Assembly (NCBI RefSeq): GCF_019977295.1
Contig: NZ_AP024651.1
Coordinates: 3,906,001-3,970,000 of the forward strand
DNA: 64,000 nucleotides
Direction of reading: 5' to 3'
Origin: Arthrobacter sp. StoSoilB20
GTDB taxonomy: Bacteria > Actinomycetota > Actinomycetes > Actinomycetales > Micrococcaceae
The notes beneath the pieces were generated by a model. It was not told the origin of the DNA. It saw only the letters and a program-made list of their open reading frames with translations, and did no database searches. Below are positions 44,300 to 51,824 of this stretch, in pieces (position 1 is the stretch's first letter; the number at the start of each line of letters is the position of its first letter). The position numbers and the translations under genes were made by a program.

Positions 44300-44337
44300 G
44301 GCCCCCGCCACGCCGTAAATGCGGCGAGGCGGGGGCC
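44300..44337 (-). terminator. GC-rich stem-loop after SulP-CA gene
   Basis: GGCCCCCGCC (44300-44309) pairs with GGCGGGGGCC (44328-44337), extended inside by CGCCG/CGGCG. It lies downstream of the SulP-carbonic anhydrase stop and upstream of the DUF1992 gene. No strong T-tract is seen. Confidence 0.55.
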
Positions 44338-44405
44338 TTCGGAGGCCAATGCAGGTGGTGGAGGCACCACCGCCGGAGGCACCGCCAGAGGAGGCACAGC
44401 CGGAA

Positions 44406-46703
44406 TCAGGCGCGCACAGCCATGCCCGGATCCAGCTGTTCAATGCCCTCCGCCGTCACCAGCACAACCCGGGCCGTGCAGATGTCGTAGAACAACCCAG
44501 TGGCCTGGACCTGGCCTGAACCCAACGCCGGACCGGTGACGGGGTGGTCCTCCAGCTTGCGGAGCTGCATGGCGATGTTCACCATGCTCAGTTGGTCCAG
44601 CCGGCTGTACCCCTCGACCTCGGCAGCCCGGGCAACGGGATGACCGGCGAGCAAAGCCGAGTAACTGGGCCGCGCGTGCTCCAGCCACTCATCAAAACCG
44701 GCACCCAACGCAGCTGCTGAACCCTCAGCGTCAGCAATGACGGCCTTCATGGCACCGCAGTTGGAATGGCCGCAAATGACAATCGAATCCACGGACAACG
44801 CCTTGACCGCAAAGGACAACGCGGAATCGATGGAGGCGTCCCGGCCGTCACTGCACACCACGTTGCCAATGTTGCGGAGCGTGAGCAGATCCCCCGGCCC
44901 GCTGCTGGTGATCAGGTTGGGGTTGACCCGGGAGTCGACGCAGGCCACGAACAAGGTGTCCGGATTCTGGCTTTCCGTCAGGTCCTGGACCAGTGGACGT
45001 ACCTTGTCTGCGTGCCGCCGATGGTATTTGTCGATGCCCAGGAGGATGGACCGCAGCGGCGGCTGCCCGCCGTCGTCGTCTGCTGTTGTGTTGTCAGCGG
45101 AAGGCAACCAGGACGTGCGCGGCGGCAAGGGGAATTCGCGCAGGTCCTGCCGCTGGGGAGTGTTGTCCTCGGCGTCGGTGAAAGCAGTGGTTCCGTGTTC
45201 TTCAAGGACCACGGAGGCGCCGGAATTGCAGTGCTGTTTCTGCCAGGCCACCAGTGCTTCACGGAAGGCGTGGTCGAGGTAGTCGGCGTTCAGTTCCACC
45301 ACGGCGTCCTGGCCGGCGGGCACGGAGTGCAGGACACGGTTGAGCCGGGGCAGCGCGAAGAAGCTGCACGAGCCGGCGATGGTCACGCGCCACGGCAGGC
45401 CGGAACCTGCGGGTGCGTGGGCGTGGATCTGTGCCCGGAGCACCCGCCACAGCACACACAGGGCGGCCAGGGCCAGGCCGATCATGACGCCTTCGAGCAG
45501 GTTCAGGACCACCACGCAGATGAGGGTGACGCTGTAGACAAGGAGCTCACCGGTGCGCAGGCTCGTGCGGATGTCGGCGACCTTGACGAGCTTCGCGCCA
45601 ATGACCAGCAGCAGGCCGGCCAAGACGGACAACGGAATGAGTTGGATGAGTCCGGCGAACAGGGCAGAGAACACCAGGACCCAGACACCGTGCAGGATGG
45701 CAGATGAGCGGCTCTTGGCGCCGGCTTCAACATTGGTGGCGCTGCGGACAATCACGCCGGTCACCGGCAGGCCACCGAGCATGCCCGAGACAACGTTGGC
45801 GGAACCTTGGCCTACGAGCTCGCGGTTGAGGTTGGTGCGGGAACTGCCGTGCATTTTGTCGACGGCCACCGCGGACAGGAGAGATTCGATGCTCGCGATC
45901 AGCGCCACCGTGATGACGGCCATGGACGCGGCCCGCCAATTGCCGTCCGGCAGGCTTGGTAGTGCGATGGCATCGAAGATGGAGCCGCTGAAGCTGATGC
46001 GCTCAACGTTTGGTGCCACTGCAACGGCCAAGGCGGACACGGCGACGACGGCGGCCAACGGCCCGGGAATTTTCCGCACCGCCGCAGGCAAGTATTTCCA
46101 GGCCATCAGGATGGCCACCACGGCAAGGCCAAGCAACGCCGAGTGGAGCTCCACATTGGTGATGGCCGCGGGAAGGGCTGTCAGGTTCTCCATCGCGGAC
46201 CCTGCGGCCTGCCCGCCGAGCAACACGTGGGCTTGCTGCAGGATGATGGTGATGCCGATGCCGGCGAGCATCGCTTTGACCACCACGGGCGACACTGCCA
46301 ACGCGGCCCGGCCAATACGGCTGACACCCATCAGTAACTGCACGACGCCGGCACCCACTGTGATGGCGCAGGTCACCGCCCAGCCGAATTCGTCCACAAG
46401 ACCGGCGACGACGACGGTCAGCCCGGCGGCGGGGCCGCTCACCTGCAGTGGGGAGCCGCCCAGGCTGCCTGCGACGATGCCGCCCACGGCTGCGGCGATG
46501 AGACCGGCCATGACAGGGGCTCCGGAGGCGGCGGCGATGCCCAGCGACAACGGGAGTGCTACGAGGAAAACTACGAGGGACGCGGGAAGGTCCGCGCCGA
46601 GGTTGCTGAGGAAGCTGGGCTTGGCTGTTCCCTTGCCCGGGTTGGTACCCGGCGGGCTGTGCGAGTCGGTGGGAACGGTAGCGGAATCGTTGGGCTGTGG
46701 CAT
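44406..46703 (-). CDS. SulP-type anion transporter fused to beta-carbonic anhydrase
   Basis: 765 residues from ATG 46703, after AAGGACC. Residues ~35-430 are a SulP transporter (LPASLVVFLVALPLSLGIAA; ALIASIESLLSAVAVDKMHG). A short STAS-like stretch (~455-540) follows. Residues ~560-765 are a beta-carbonic anhydrase with zinc ligands Cys588 (CVDSRVNP, Asp590), His646 and Cys649 (CGHSNCGAMK). The fusion couples bicarbonate uptake with CO2/bicarbonate interconversion (family knowledge); exact ion specificity is inferred. It is divergent from an acyl-CoA dehydrogenase gene, with TGACA repeats in between. Confidence 0.93.
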   Translation of the reverse strand: MPQPNDSATVPTDSHSPPGTNPGKGTAKPSFLSNLGADLPASLVVFLVALPLSLGIAAASGAPVMAGLIAAAVGGIVAGSLGGSPLQVSGPAAGLTVVVAGLVDEFGWAVTCAITVGAGVVQLLMGVSRIGRAALAVSPVVVKAMLAGIGITIILQQAHVLLGGQAAGSAMENLTALPAAITNVELHSALLGLAVVAILMAWKYLPAAVRKIPGPLAAVVAVSALAVAVAPNVERISFSGSIFDAIALPSLPDGNWRAASMAVITVALIASIESLLSAVAVDKMHGSSRTNLNRELVGQGSANVVSGMLGGLPVTGVIVRSATNVEAGAKSRSSAILHGVWVLVFSALFAGLIQLIPLSVLAGLLLVIGAKLVKVADIRTSLRTGELLVYSVTLICVVVLNLLEGVMIGLALAALCVLWRVLRAQIHAHAPAGSGLPWRVTIAGSCSFFALPRLNRVLHSVPAGQDAVVELNADYLDHAFREALVAWQKQHCNSGASVVLEEHGTTAFTDAEDNTPQRQDLREFPLPPRTSWLPSADNTTADDDGGQPPLRSILLGIDKYHRRHADKVRPLVQDLTESQNPDTLFVACVDSRVNPNLITSSGPGDLLTLRNIGNVVCSDGRDASIDSALSFAVKALSVDSIVICGHSNCGAMKAVIADAEGSAAALGAGFDEWLEHARPSYSALLAGHPVARAAEVEGYSRLDQLSMVNIAMQLRKLEDHPVTGPALGSGQVQATGLFYDICTARVVLVTAEGIEQLDPGMAVRA

Positions 46704-46751
46704 GGGTGGTCCTTGAGCTCGGGAATGCTGACCCCTCCAAGCTACGGAAAC

Positions 46752-46790
46752 TGTCACGGTTAATGACAACAAGATGTGACAAGCATGACA
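46752..46790. promoter_or_regulatory. Repeated TGACA/TGTCA motifs upstream of SulP-CA
   Basis: TGTCA (46752) and TGACA (46764, 46777, 46786) occur within 39 bases, giving one inverted pair (TGTCA-N7-TGACA) and direct copies. They lie about 50-90 bases upstream of the transporter start in the divergent gap. AAGATG-N5-CATCTT at about 46799-46815 is a second inverted repeat. The regulator is unknown. Confidence 0.35.
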
Positions 46791-46930
46791 AAAGCTGTGA
46801 AGATGCGCTTCATCTTGGGACCCAGAGGAACTTTTATCGGGGTGGAGCGCGTTGGGGCGTTCGCGGGTCGCCGTCGTTCTTTTGCTTGGCGCACCCATAA
46901 CCTAAGGCCCCTTAGTTTAGGCTTGGCTCC

Positions 46931-48013
46931 ATGAGTCAACCCGAAGCCAGGCCTGTACGCATCAGTTCCGAACCCGTTCAACTGCAGGCGCTCGAACCCA
47001 TGCTGGAACAGGTATGGGCCGCGGTGGGTGACGTTCGGGCGTTGTTGGCCTTGGCCAAGGAGATCGGCGACACAGCCCCGAAGCCCGGCGAAGGCAACAC
47101 CGCCAAGCTCTGGGAGTTGCTCGCGTCTGTGACCGCAGTAGATGTGGCCGCCGGGAGGGTGCTTGAGCCACACCTGGATGCCCTTGCCATCCTGGAACAG
47201 GCTGACAGCCCCGCCACACCCGAGGGCGCTTGGGGAGTCTTCGCCGCCGAAGGCCCCGGCCTGAAGCTCGAGGCAAAGCGTGACGACGCCGGAAACTACG
47301 TCCTCAACGGGTCCAAGCCGTGGTGTTCCCTGGCCGCAGAACTGGATGGCGCAGTGATCACAGCCCACGCCGAGGACAACAGTCGGGCCGCCTTTGCCGT
47401 GGACTTGAAACACCCCGGGGTTTCCTGCGAAACACCGCTGTGGACCAGCCGAGGGCTGCAGGAAATCCCCAGTGGCACCGTCCACTTCGACCAAGTCCCC
47501 GCAACCCCTGTCGGCGGTGAAGGGTGGTACTTCGCCCGTCCCGGTTTCGCTTGGGGTGGCATGGGCGTTGCCGCGTGCTGGCTTGGCGGAGCAGTTGCCG
47601 TTGCCCGGGATTTCAAGACCGCGCTGGCGAAGGGCGCGGACAATGGCAGGGAACCGGACCAGGTGGCCCTCGCCTCCCTGGGTGAGGTGGACCGAATCCT
47701 CACATCCGTCACCGGGTACCTCGCCCAAACCGCCGAGCGGATAGACACCGGCGAGCCGGAAACTCCAGACGGCCACAACAGCAACTCCCCCAGCGCCTGG
47801 AGCGAAGCGCTCCGTGTCCGCGGCACTGTTGCGGCCGCCGTCGAGCGCGTCCAAACGGTAGTGACTCAAAACCTCGGGCCGGCTCCGTTGGCGTTCAACG
47901 AGGCGTACGGCAAACGGATGGCGGACCTGTCGCTGTACATCAGGCAGCACCACGCCATGCGGGACGATGCCCAGCTGGGCGCCCTGACCTTGAAAGGGGA
48001 CTGTGGATGGTAG
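46931..48013 (+). CDS. Acyl-CoA dehydrogenase family protein
   Basis: 360 residues, slightly shorter than typical 380-residue members. The FAD/substrate region resembles the acyl-CoA dehydrogenase middle domain: GVFAAEGPGLKLEAKRDDAG, NGSKPWCSLAAELDGAVITA and GGMGVAACWLGGAVAVARDF. The usual catalytic Glu position is not obvious to me, so it may not oxidise acyl-CoA. No Shine-Dalgarno sequence is visible before the ATG, suggesting a short or leaderless message. The stop overlaps the next gene, and the conserved trio with PIG-L/methyltransferase and GT2 genes suggests glycolipid or natural-product tailoring. Confidence 0.8.
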   Translation: MSQPEARPVRISSEPVQLQALEPMLEQVWAAVGDVRALLALAKEIGDTAPKPGEGNTAKLWELLASVTAVDVAAGRVLEPHLDALAILEQADSPATPEGAWGVFAAEGPGLKLEAKRDDAGNYVLNGSKPWCSLAAELDGAVITAHAEDNSRAAFAVDLKHPGVSCETPLWTSRGLQEIPSGTVHFDQVPATPVGGEGWYFARPGFAWGGMGVAACWLGGAVAVARDFKTALAKGADNGREPDQVALASLGEVDRILTSVTGYLAQTAERIDTGEPETPDGHNSNSPSAWSEALRVRGTVAAAVERVQTVVTQNLGPAPLAFNEAYGKRMADLSLYIRQHHAMRDDAQLGALTLKGDCGW

Positions 48014-49365
48014 CTTTCACGCACGCTGACGTCGGCACGCCGGAAAAGGACTGGGCGGCTTCGGGCGTGGCTGCGCTCCCTGAACTCCCACTCGACGCAT
48101 CAGAGCTCGCAGCCATGAAATTCGTGGTGCTGGCTGCGCATCCGGACGACGAATCACTGGGCGCCGGTGGCCTCCTGGCCAAACTGCAGGCGGCCGGCGC
48201 GTCAGTGGACATCATCCTGTGCACCGCAGGCGAGGCCTCGCACCCGGATTCGCCAACCACGACGCCGGAACAGCTTGCCGCTGTCAGGCTCGCCGAGTTC
48301 GGCACAGCGATGTCCGGGCTGGTGCCGGGGGCGACGTGGCGGTATTTGGAACTCCCTGACGGGAAACTGGCCGCCTCTGCTGATCGGATCGCCGCCGCGG
48401 TTGAGGAGAGCACCGCGGGGCATTCACCCCAGAACGTGGTGATCGTGGGTCCCTACCGGTCCGACGGCCATACGGACCACGACACCCTGGGCAGCGTAGC
48501 CGCCGGAGTAGCAACACAACGCGGCTTCGGCCTGTTGGAGTACCCCATTTGGTACTGGTTGTGGGCAGGACCTGAAGACTCTGCGTGGAAGGACTGGGTA
48601 CGCCTGCCTCTGGGCCCGGCAGAACAACACGCCAAAGCGACCGCCATGCACGCCCACGCCTCACAGACCGGGCCGCTCTCCGAACAGGCAGGCGACGAGA
48701 CGCTGCTGTCCGCGACCTTCCTGGAGCACTTCACCAGGCCGTGGGAAACGTTCGCCTGGCATCCTTCAACGGCGGGGAACAACAGCGCCGCGGATGCTGA
48801 GCGGATCTTTGATGAGGTCCACACCCGGGAAACGGACCCATGGAGCTACACCACCAGCTGGTATGAGCGCCGGAAGAGGGCGCTCACCATGGCGGCCCTG
48901 CCACAGGAGAGCTACGAGTCCGGGCTGGAGCTCGGCTGTTCGATTGGCACCCTCAGTGAGGAACTGGCGCAACGCTGCCGGACTTTCCTGGGAGTGGACG
49001 CCAGCAGCGCAGCCTTGGCCCAGGCAGCGGAGCGCCTCGCGAACTACCCGTCAGCGGAGGTCAAGCACCTCACCATGCCGCATCAATGGCCCGATGGCGC
49101 ATTTGATCTGGTGGTTCTGTCCGAGACTGGCTACTACCTGTCCCCGGAAGAGCTCAGCGAACTGCTCACAAGAATTCAGGCCTCAACTACGCCCGGCGGA
49201 GCACTGCTTTTGTGCCACTGGAGGCACCCGATCTCCGGCTGGGAGCTCGACGCGGAATCGGTGCACGCCATGGCCCGCACCCAGCTCGGCTGGCCCACCC
49301 ATGGGCTCTACCAGGAGAAGGATTTCATGGTGGAAGTCCTGGTGGCGCCGGACAGTTCGACATGA
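48007..49365 (+). CDS. Fusion: PIG-L family deacetylase + NodS-like SAM methyltransferase
   Basis: 452 residues. Residues ~38-270 form a PIG-L/LmbE deacetylase with the zinc motif AHPDDE (44-49) and the distal GHTDHDTLG His site. Residues ~275-450 form a class I methyltransferase of the nodulation-S type with SAM motif LELGCSIGTLSEEL near 308 and the acidic loop LGVDAS. Deacetylation of an N-acetyl sugar followed by methylation of the freed amine is the natural reading (as in NodS N-methylation), which is inference. It overlaps both neighbours (7 and 4 bases). Confidence 0.9.
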   Translation: MVAFTHADVGTPEKDWAASGVAALPELPLDASELAAMKFVVLAAHPDDESLGAGGLLAKLQAAGASVDIILCTAGEASHPDSPTTTPEQLAAVRLAEFGTAMSGLVPGATWRYLELPDGKLAASADRIAAAVEESTAGHSPQNVVIVGPYRSDGHTDHDTLGSVAAGVATQRGFGLLEYPIWYWLWAGPEDSAWKDWVRLPLGPAEQHAKATAMHAHASQTGPLSEQAGDETLLSATFLEHFTRPWETFAWHPSTAGNNSAADAERIFDEVHTRETDPWSYTTSWYERRKRALTMAALPQESYESGLELGCSIGTLSEELAQRCRTFLGVDASSAALAQAAERLANYPSAEVKHLTMPHQWPDGAFDLVVLSETGYYLSPEELSELLTRIQASTTPGGALLLCHWRHPISGWELDAESVHAMARTQLGWPTHGLYQEKDFMVEVLVAPDSST

Positions 49366-50129
49366 CCGAAGCACCGCCGGCAGGCATCAGGAAAGTGGCC
49401 GTTGTGATGCCCGCCCATGACGAGGAACAGCGTTTGGGCCGGGCGCTCAGCGGGTTGCGCGGTGCACTGGACACTCTTGAAGTGGAGCACGCCGGGGTGG
49501 GCGTTTCAGTCACGGTGGTCCTGGATAACTGCGCGGACAACTCCAAGGAGATCTGCACTGCCTTCAGCGCCGACGATCCCCGCTTCCGCAATGTCACTGT
49601 GAAGCTGCGCAGCGCAGGGGCCAGCCGCGATTATGGCGTGCGGACTGCCCTGGACGGCCTCCAACCCCCCGGGACTGAAACCGGAGCAGGACCCGAAACC
49701 GTTTGGCTCGCGAGTACCGATGCCGATTCCAGAGTCCCCCGGCATTGGCTGGTAAGGCAGGTCGATCTTGCCAACAAAGGCGCCGACGCCGTCCTGGGCT
49801 CGGTGGAACCGGACCCTGCGGATGTGGACCCCGCGGTGCTGGGGCGCTGGCTGGCGCTGCATCCGTTCCGCGAGGATCACTCCCACATCTACGGAGCCAA
49901 TCTGGGCATCAGGGCTTCGGCCTACCTCGCGGCGGGCGGATTTCCTTTGGTGCGTTCCCACGAGGATCGTGGATTGGTGGAGCGTCTTCGCCGCAACGGT
50001 TTCACGGTGACTTCCACGGACAGCATCCGGGTGGTGACCTCGGGCAGGACCGAGGCCCGGGCACCGCAAGGCTTCGCGGCCTACCTCCGCGGCTTGGGCG
50101 CCGAACTTCCTGCCGCCGCCGGGGGCTGA
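49362..50129 (+). CDS. Family 2 glycosyltransferase
   Basis: 255 residues from ATG 49362, which overlaps the previous stop (ATGA). The GT-A fold starts VAVVMPAHDEEQRLGRALSG; the nucleotide-binding region is VVLDNCADNSKE, the metal motif STDADSRVP, and GANLGIRASAYLAAGGFP follows. No membrane helices are visible, so it acts in the cytosol. As third gene after the dehydrogenase and PIG-L/methyltransferase, it probably adds the sugar that the fusion protein modifies. Confidence 0.9.
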   Translation: MTEAPPAGIRKVAVVMPAHDEEQRLGRALSGLRGALDTLEVEHAGVGVSVTVVLDNCADNSKEICTAFSADDPRFRNVTVKLRSAGASRDYGVRTALDGLQPPGTETGAGPETVWLASTDADSRVPRHWLVRQVDLANKGADAVLGSVEPDPADVDPAVLGRWLALHPFREDHSHIYGANLGIRASAYLAAGGFPLVRSHEDRGLVERLRRNGFTVTSTDSIRVVTSGRTEARAPQGFAAYLRGLGAELPAAAGG

Positions 50130-50144
50130 CGACAGGACGTATGG

Positions 50145-50723
50145 CTAACCGCCCAAAATCCCCTCCACCGCTGCGATCGCGGCCGCAGTAATCGTCTCCC
50201 GATCACCCGCCCCCTCGACGTTTGCCAGGATCCCGCGCTGCGAGTAGGCGGTCAGAACAGGGTGCGTTTCGTCCCGGTAGAGCTCAAGCCGCCGCTGGAT
50301 CACCGATTCCGTGTCATCGGCCCGGCCTTGCTCCTGGGCCCGTCGAAGCATTCGCGCCACTAATTCCTCGTCCGGGGCTGCCAAGGCGAGCACCACTTCC
50401 AGGCCCCGGCCCTGCGCAGCGAGTATTTCGTCCAAGGCGCCGATCTGGAGAACATTCCGCGGGTAGCCGTCCAGGAGGAAACCGGCGTCAACGTCCCCGT
50501 CGTCAAGCCGTTGGCGCAGCATGGCCGTGGTGACATGGTCGGGCACGAACTCTCCTTGGTCCATGTACCCGCTGGCCTCGGCACCCAGCCCTGTTTTCCT
50601 CCGAACGTGCTCGCGGAACAGGTCCCCTGTTGAAATTGCCGGGATCCCGAAGTGCCGCGCGATGTGTTCGGCTTGGGTGCCTTTGCCGGAACCTGGAGGG
50701 CCCATGATGATCAGTCGCGCCAT
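50145..50723 (-). CDS. adk: Adenylate kinase, stand-alone
   Basis: 192 residues. The P-loop GPPGSGKGTQ (8-17), AISTGDLFREHV, LLDGYPRN and the short lid region RAQEQGRADDTESVIQRRL mark a short-form adenylate kinase lacking the zinc-type lid. Adenylate kinase is usually encoded in the ribosomal-protein operon beside secY; here no such neighbours occur, so this may be a second copy with a specialised role. It is convergent with the glycosyltransferase, 15 bases apart. Confidence 0.9.
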   Translation of the reverse strand: MARLIIMGPPGSGKGTQAEHIARHFGIPAISTGDLFREHVRRKTGLGAEASGYMDQGEFVPDHVTTAMLRQRLDDGDVDAGFLLDGYPRNVLQIGALDEILAAQGRGLEVVLALAAPDEELVARMLRRAQEQGRADDTESVIQRRLELYRDETHPVLTAYSQRGILANVEGAGDRETITAAAIAAVEGILGG

Positions 50724-50766
50724 GTCACTGGTCCGTTTCGAGAGGCGGCCGGGACTTAAACAATAC

Positions 50767-50808
50767 GCCGACGACGACGCGAGGCACCCGCCGTCGTCGG
50801 CTTCTTTT
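50767..50808 (+). terminator. Intrinsic terminator-like hairpin
   Basis: GCCGACGACG (50767-50776) pairs with CGTCGTCGGC (50792-50801), followed on the plus strand by TTCTTTTTG. Both flanking genes are on the minus strand, where the trailing sequence GTATTGTTT is a weaker T-tract. It may separate the AHSA1 gene from adk, or end an unrecognised plus-strand transcript antisense to adk. Confidence 0.55.
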
Positions 50809-50825
50809 TGCTTTTGGTTCAGTGG

Positions 50826-51314
50826 CTAGTTGGAGCCCAGCAGCCCATCGATCTGCTCGATTGCCTCGCGCATTCCTTCTTCCATGCCCATCTCGGCCAT
50901 CTTCTGCATCTGCTCCTCGGAGTCGAAGCGGGAGGTGATGGTCATGCGCGTGCGGTTGTCCAGGGGCTCGAGCTTCACCGTGGCGTGCGTGATGCCGAGG
51001 TCATCTACCGGCTCGCCGTGCTCGTCGGCGAAGCCGTCGTCAAATTCCAGGTGGTCCGGGGCGTTGATGGCCGTGAACTTCCACCAACCGTGGGCTTTGG
51101 TTCCGTCCGGCCCGGTCATGTAGTAGGCGGCCTTGCCCCCGGCGGTGAACTCGTGGGTTTCAAACGTGGCAGGCCAGGTTGGCGGCCCCCACCAGCGTTC
51201 CAGCTGCCGCGGGTCCTCCCAGATCCTCCACACACGCTTCACATCGGCATCGAACTCGGCCACGATGGTGAAGCTCAGGGCCTCAGCATCCTTGTTTACG
51301 CTGACAACAGTCAT
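50826..51314 (-). CDS. SRPBCC (AHSA1-like) family protein
   Basis: 162 residues of the START/AHSA1 fold: ADVKRVWRIWEDPRQLERWW, GPPTWPATFETHEFTAGGKA, and a C-terminal helix EEQMQKMAEMGMEEGMREAI. Its ATG overlaps the ArsR stop. ArsR-AHSA1 pairs are widespread in actinobacteria; the ligand is generally unknown. It may bind a hydrophobic small molecule. Confidence 0.9.
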   Translation of the reverse strand: MTVVSVNKDAEALSFTIVAEFDADVKRVWRIWEDPRQLERWWGPPTWPATFETHEFTAGGKAAYYMTGPDGTKAHGWWKFTAINAPDHLEFDDGFADEHGEPVDDLGITHATVKLEPLDNRTRMTITSRFDSEEQMQKMAEMGMEEGMREAIEQIDGLLGSN

Positions 51315-51676
51315 GGCAGATCCCTTTCGTTTTCTTCAGCGAGTATGTCCGCGATCCGGCCGGCACGCTGCCGCCAGATCAATTCGAAGTGGTCCAGCAG
51401 ATGCCGGGCTTTTTGCAGTCCGTCATGATTCCCCCGCACAATCTGCTCCCTCCCACGCTTCTCCTTGGTCACCAGGGAAGCCCGTTCCAGTACCGCAACA
51501 TGCTTCTGCACGGCCGCGAAACTCATGGCGTACAGCGCAGCCAACCCTGAGACCGAGTACTCCCCTGCTGTCACCCGGGCCACGATGTCCCGGCGGGTGG
51601 CGTCGGCCAGGGCCTGGAACAGGCGATCGAGTTCGACGTCTCCGGAGGGATTCTTACTGAGCTGATCTACAACCAT
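51311..51676 (-). CDS. ArsR-family winged-helix regulator
   Basis: 121 residues. LDRLFQALADATRRDIVARV is the family N-terminal helix and YSVSGLAALYAMSFAAVQKH contains the recognition helix; no ArsR-type metal cysteines are seen, so it is probably a non-metal sensor. A clean promoter lies just upstream (TTGACC, 17-base spacer, TATCGT) with the -10 hexamer eight bases before the ATG and no ribosome-binding site, indicating a leaderless mRNA. An 18-base inverted repeat spans the start codon, fitting autorepression. Confidence 0.92.
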   Translation of the reverse strand: MVVDQLSKNPSGDVELDRLFQALADATRRDIVARVTAGEYSVSGLAALYAMSFAAVQKHVAVLERASLVTKEKRGREQIVRGNHDGLQKARHLLDHFELIWRQRAGRIADILAEENERDLP

Positions 51677-51713
51677 TTGGTTGTACGATACGCCGGCATT
51701 CGCGGTGGGTCAA
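51668..51713 (-). promoter_or_regulatory. ArsR promoter and operator over a leaderless start
   Basis: The -35 hexamer TTGACC is at 51708-51713, followed by a 17-base spacer and the -10 hexamer TATCGT at 51685-51690. The operator TACAACCA-N2-TGGTTGTA (51668-51685) overlaps the ATG (51674-51676) and touches the -10. Repressor binding would block both RNA polymerase and the start of the message. Confidence 0.7.
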
Positions 51714-51774
51714 GGGGTTCACCTGATCGCCACCCGGCCACCCCTTGCGACTGTGCCGCAGCACGGGTAAGTTG

Positions 51775-51802
51775 TTGAAACGTCTCAAAGAAAGCGTTTT
51801 CC
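51775..51802 (+). promoter_or_regulatory. Dual operator before exo-rhamnogalacturonan-lyase-like gene
   Basis: TTGAAACGTCTCAA (51775-51788), a near-perfect palindrome, is directly followed by AGAAAGCGTTTTCC (51789-51802), a CcpA/LacI-like site. The 12-mer GAAAGCGTTTTC also occurs, inverted, at 61719-61730, and a TTGAAACGTTTCAA-like site at 61653-61666, upstream of the second rhamnogalacturonan lyase. Confidence 0.65.
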
Positions 51803-51824
51803 CAGACTCTTAGGTGGATTTACC

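Noticed and set aside
44406..46898. Longer SulP-carbonic anhydrase starting at 46898
   Set aside because: The 65 extra codons lie in the divergent promoter region with TGACA repeats; ATG 46703 has a ribosome-binding site.
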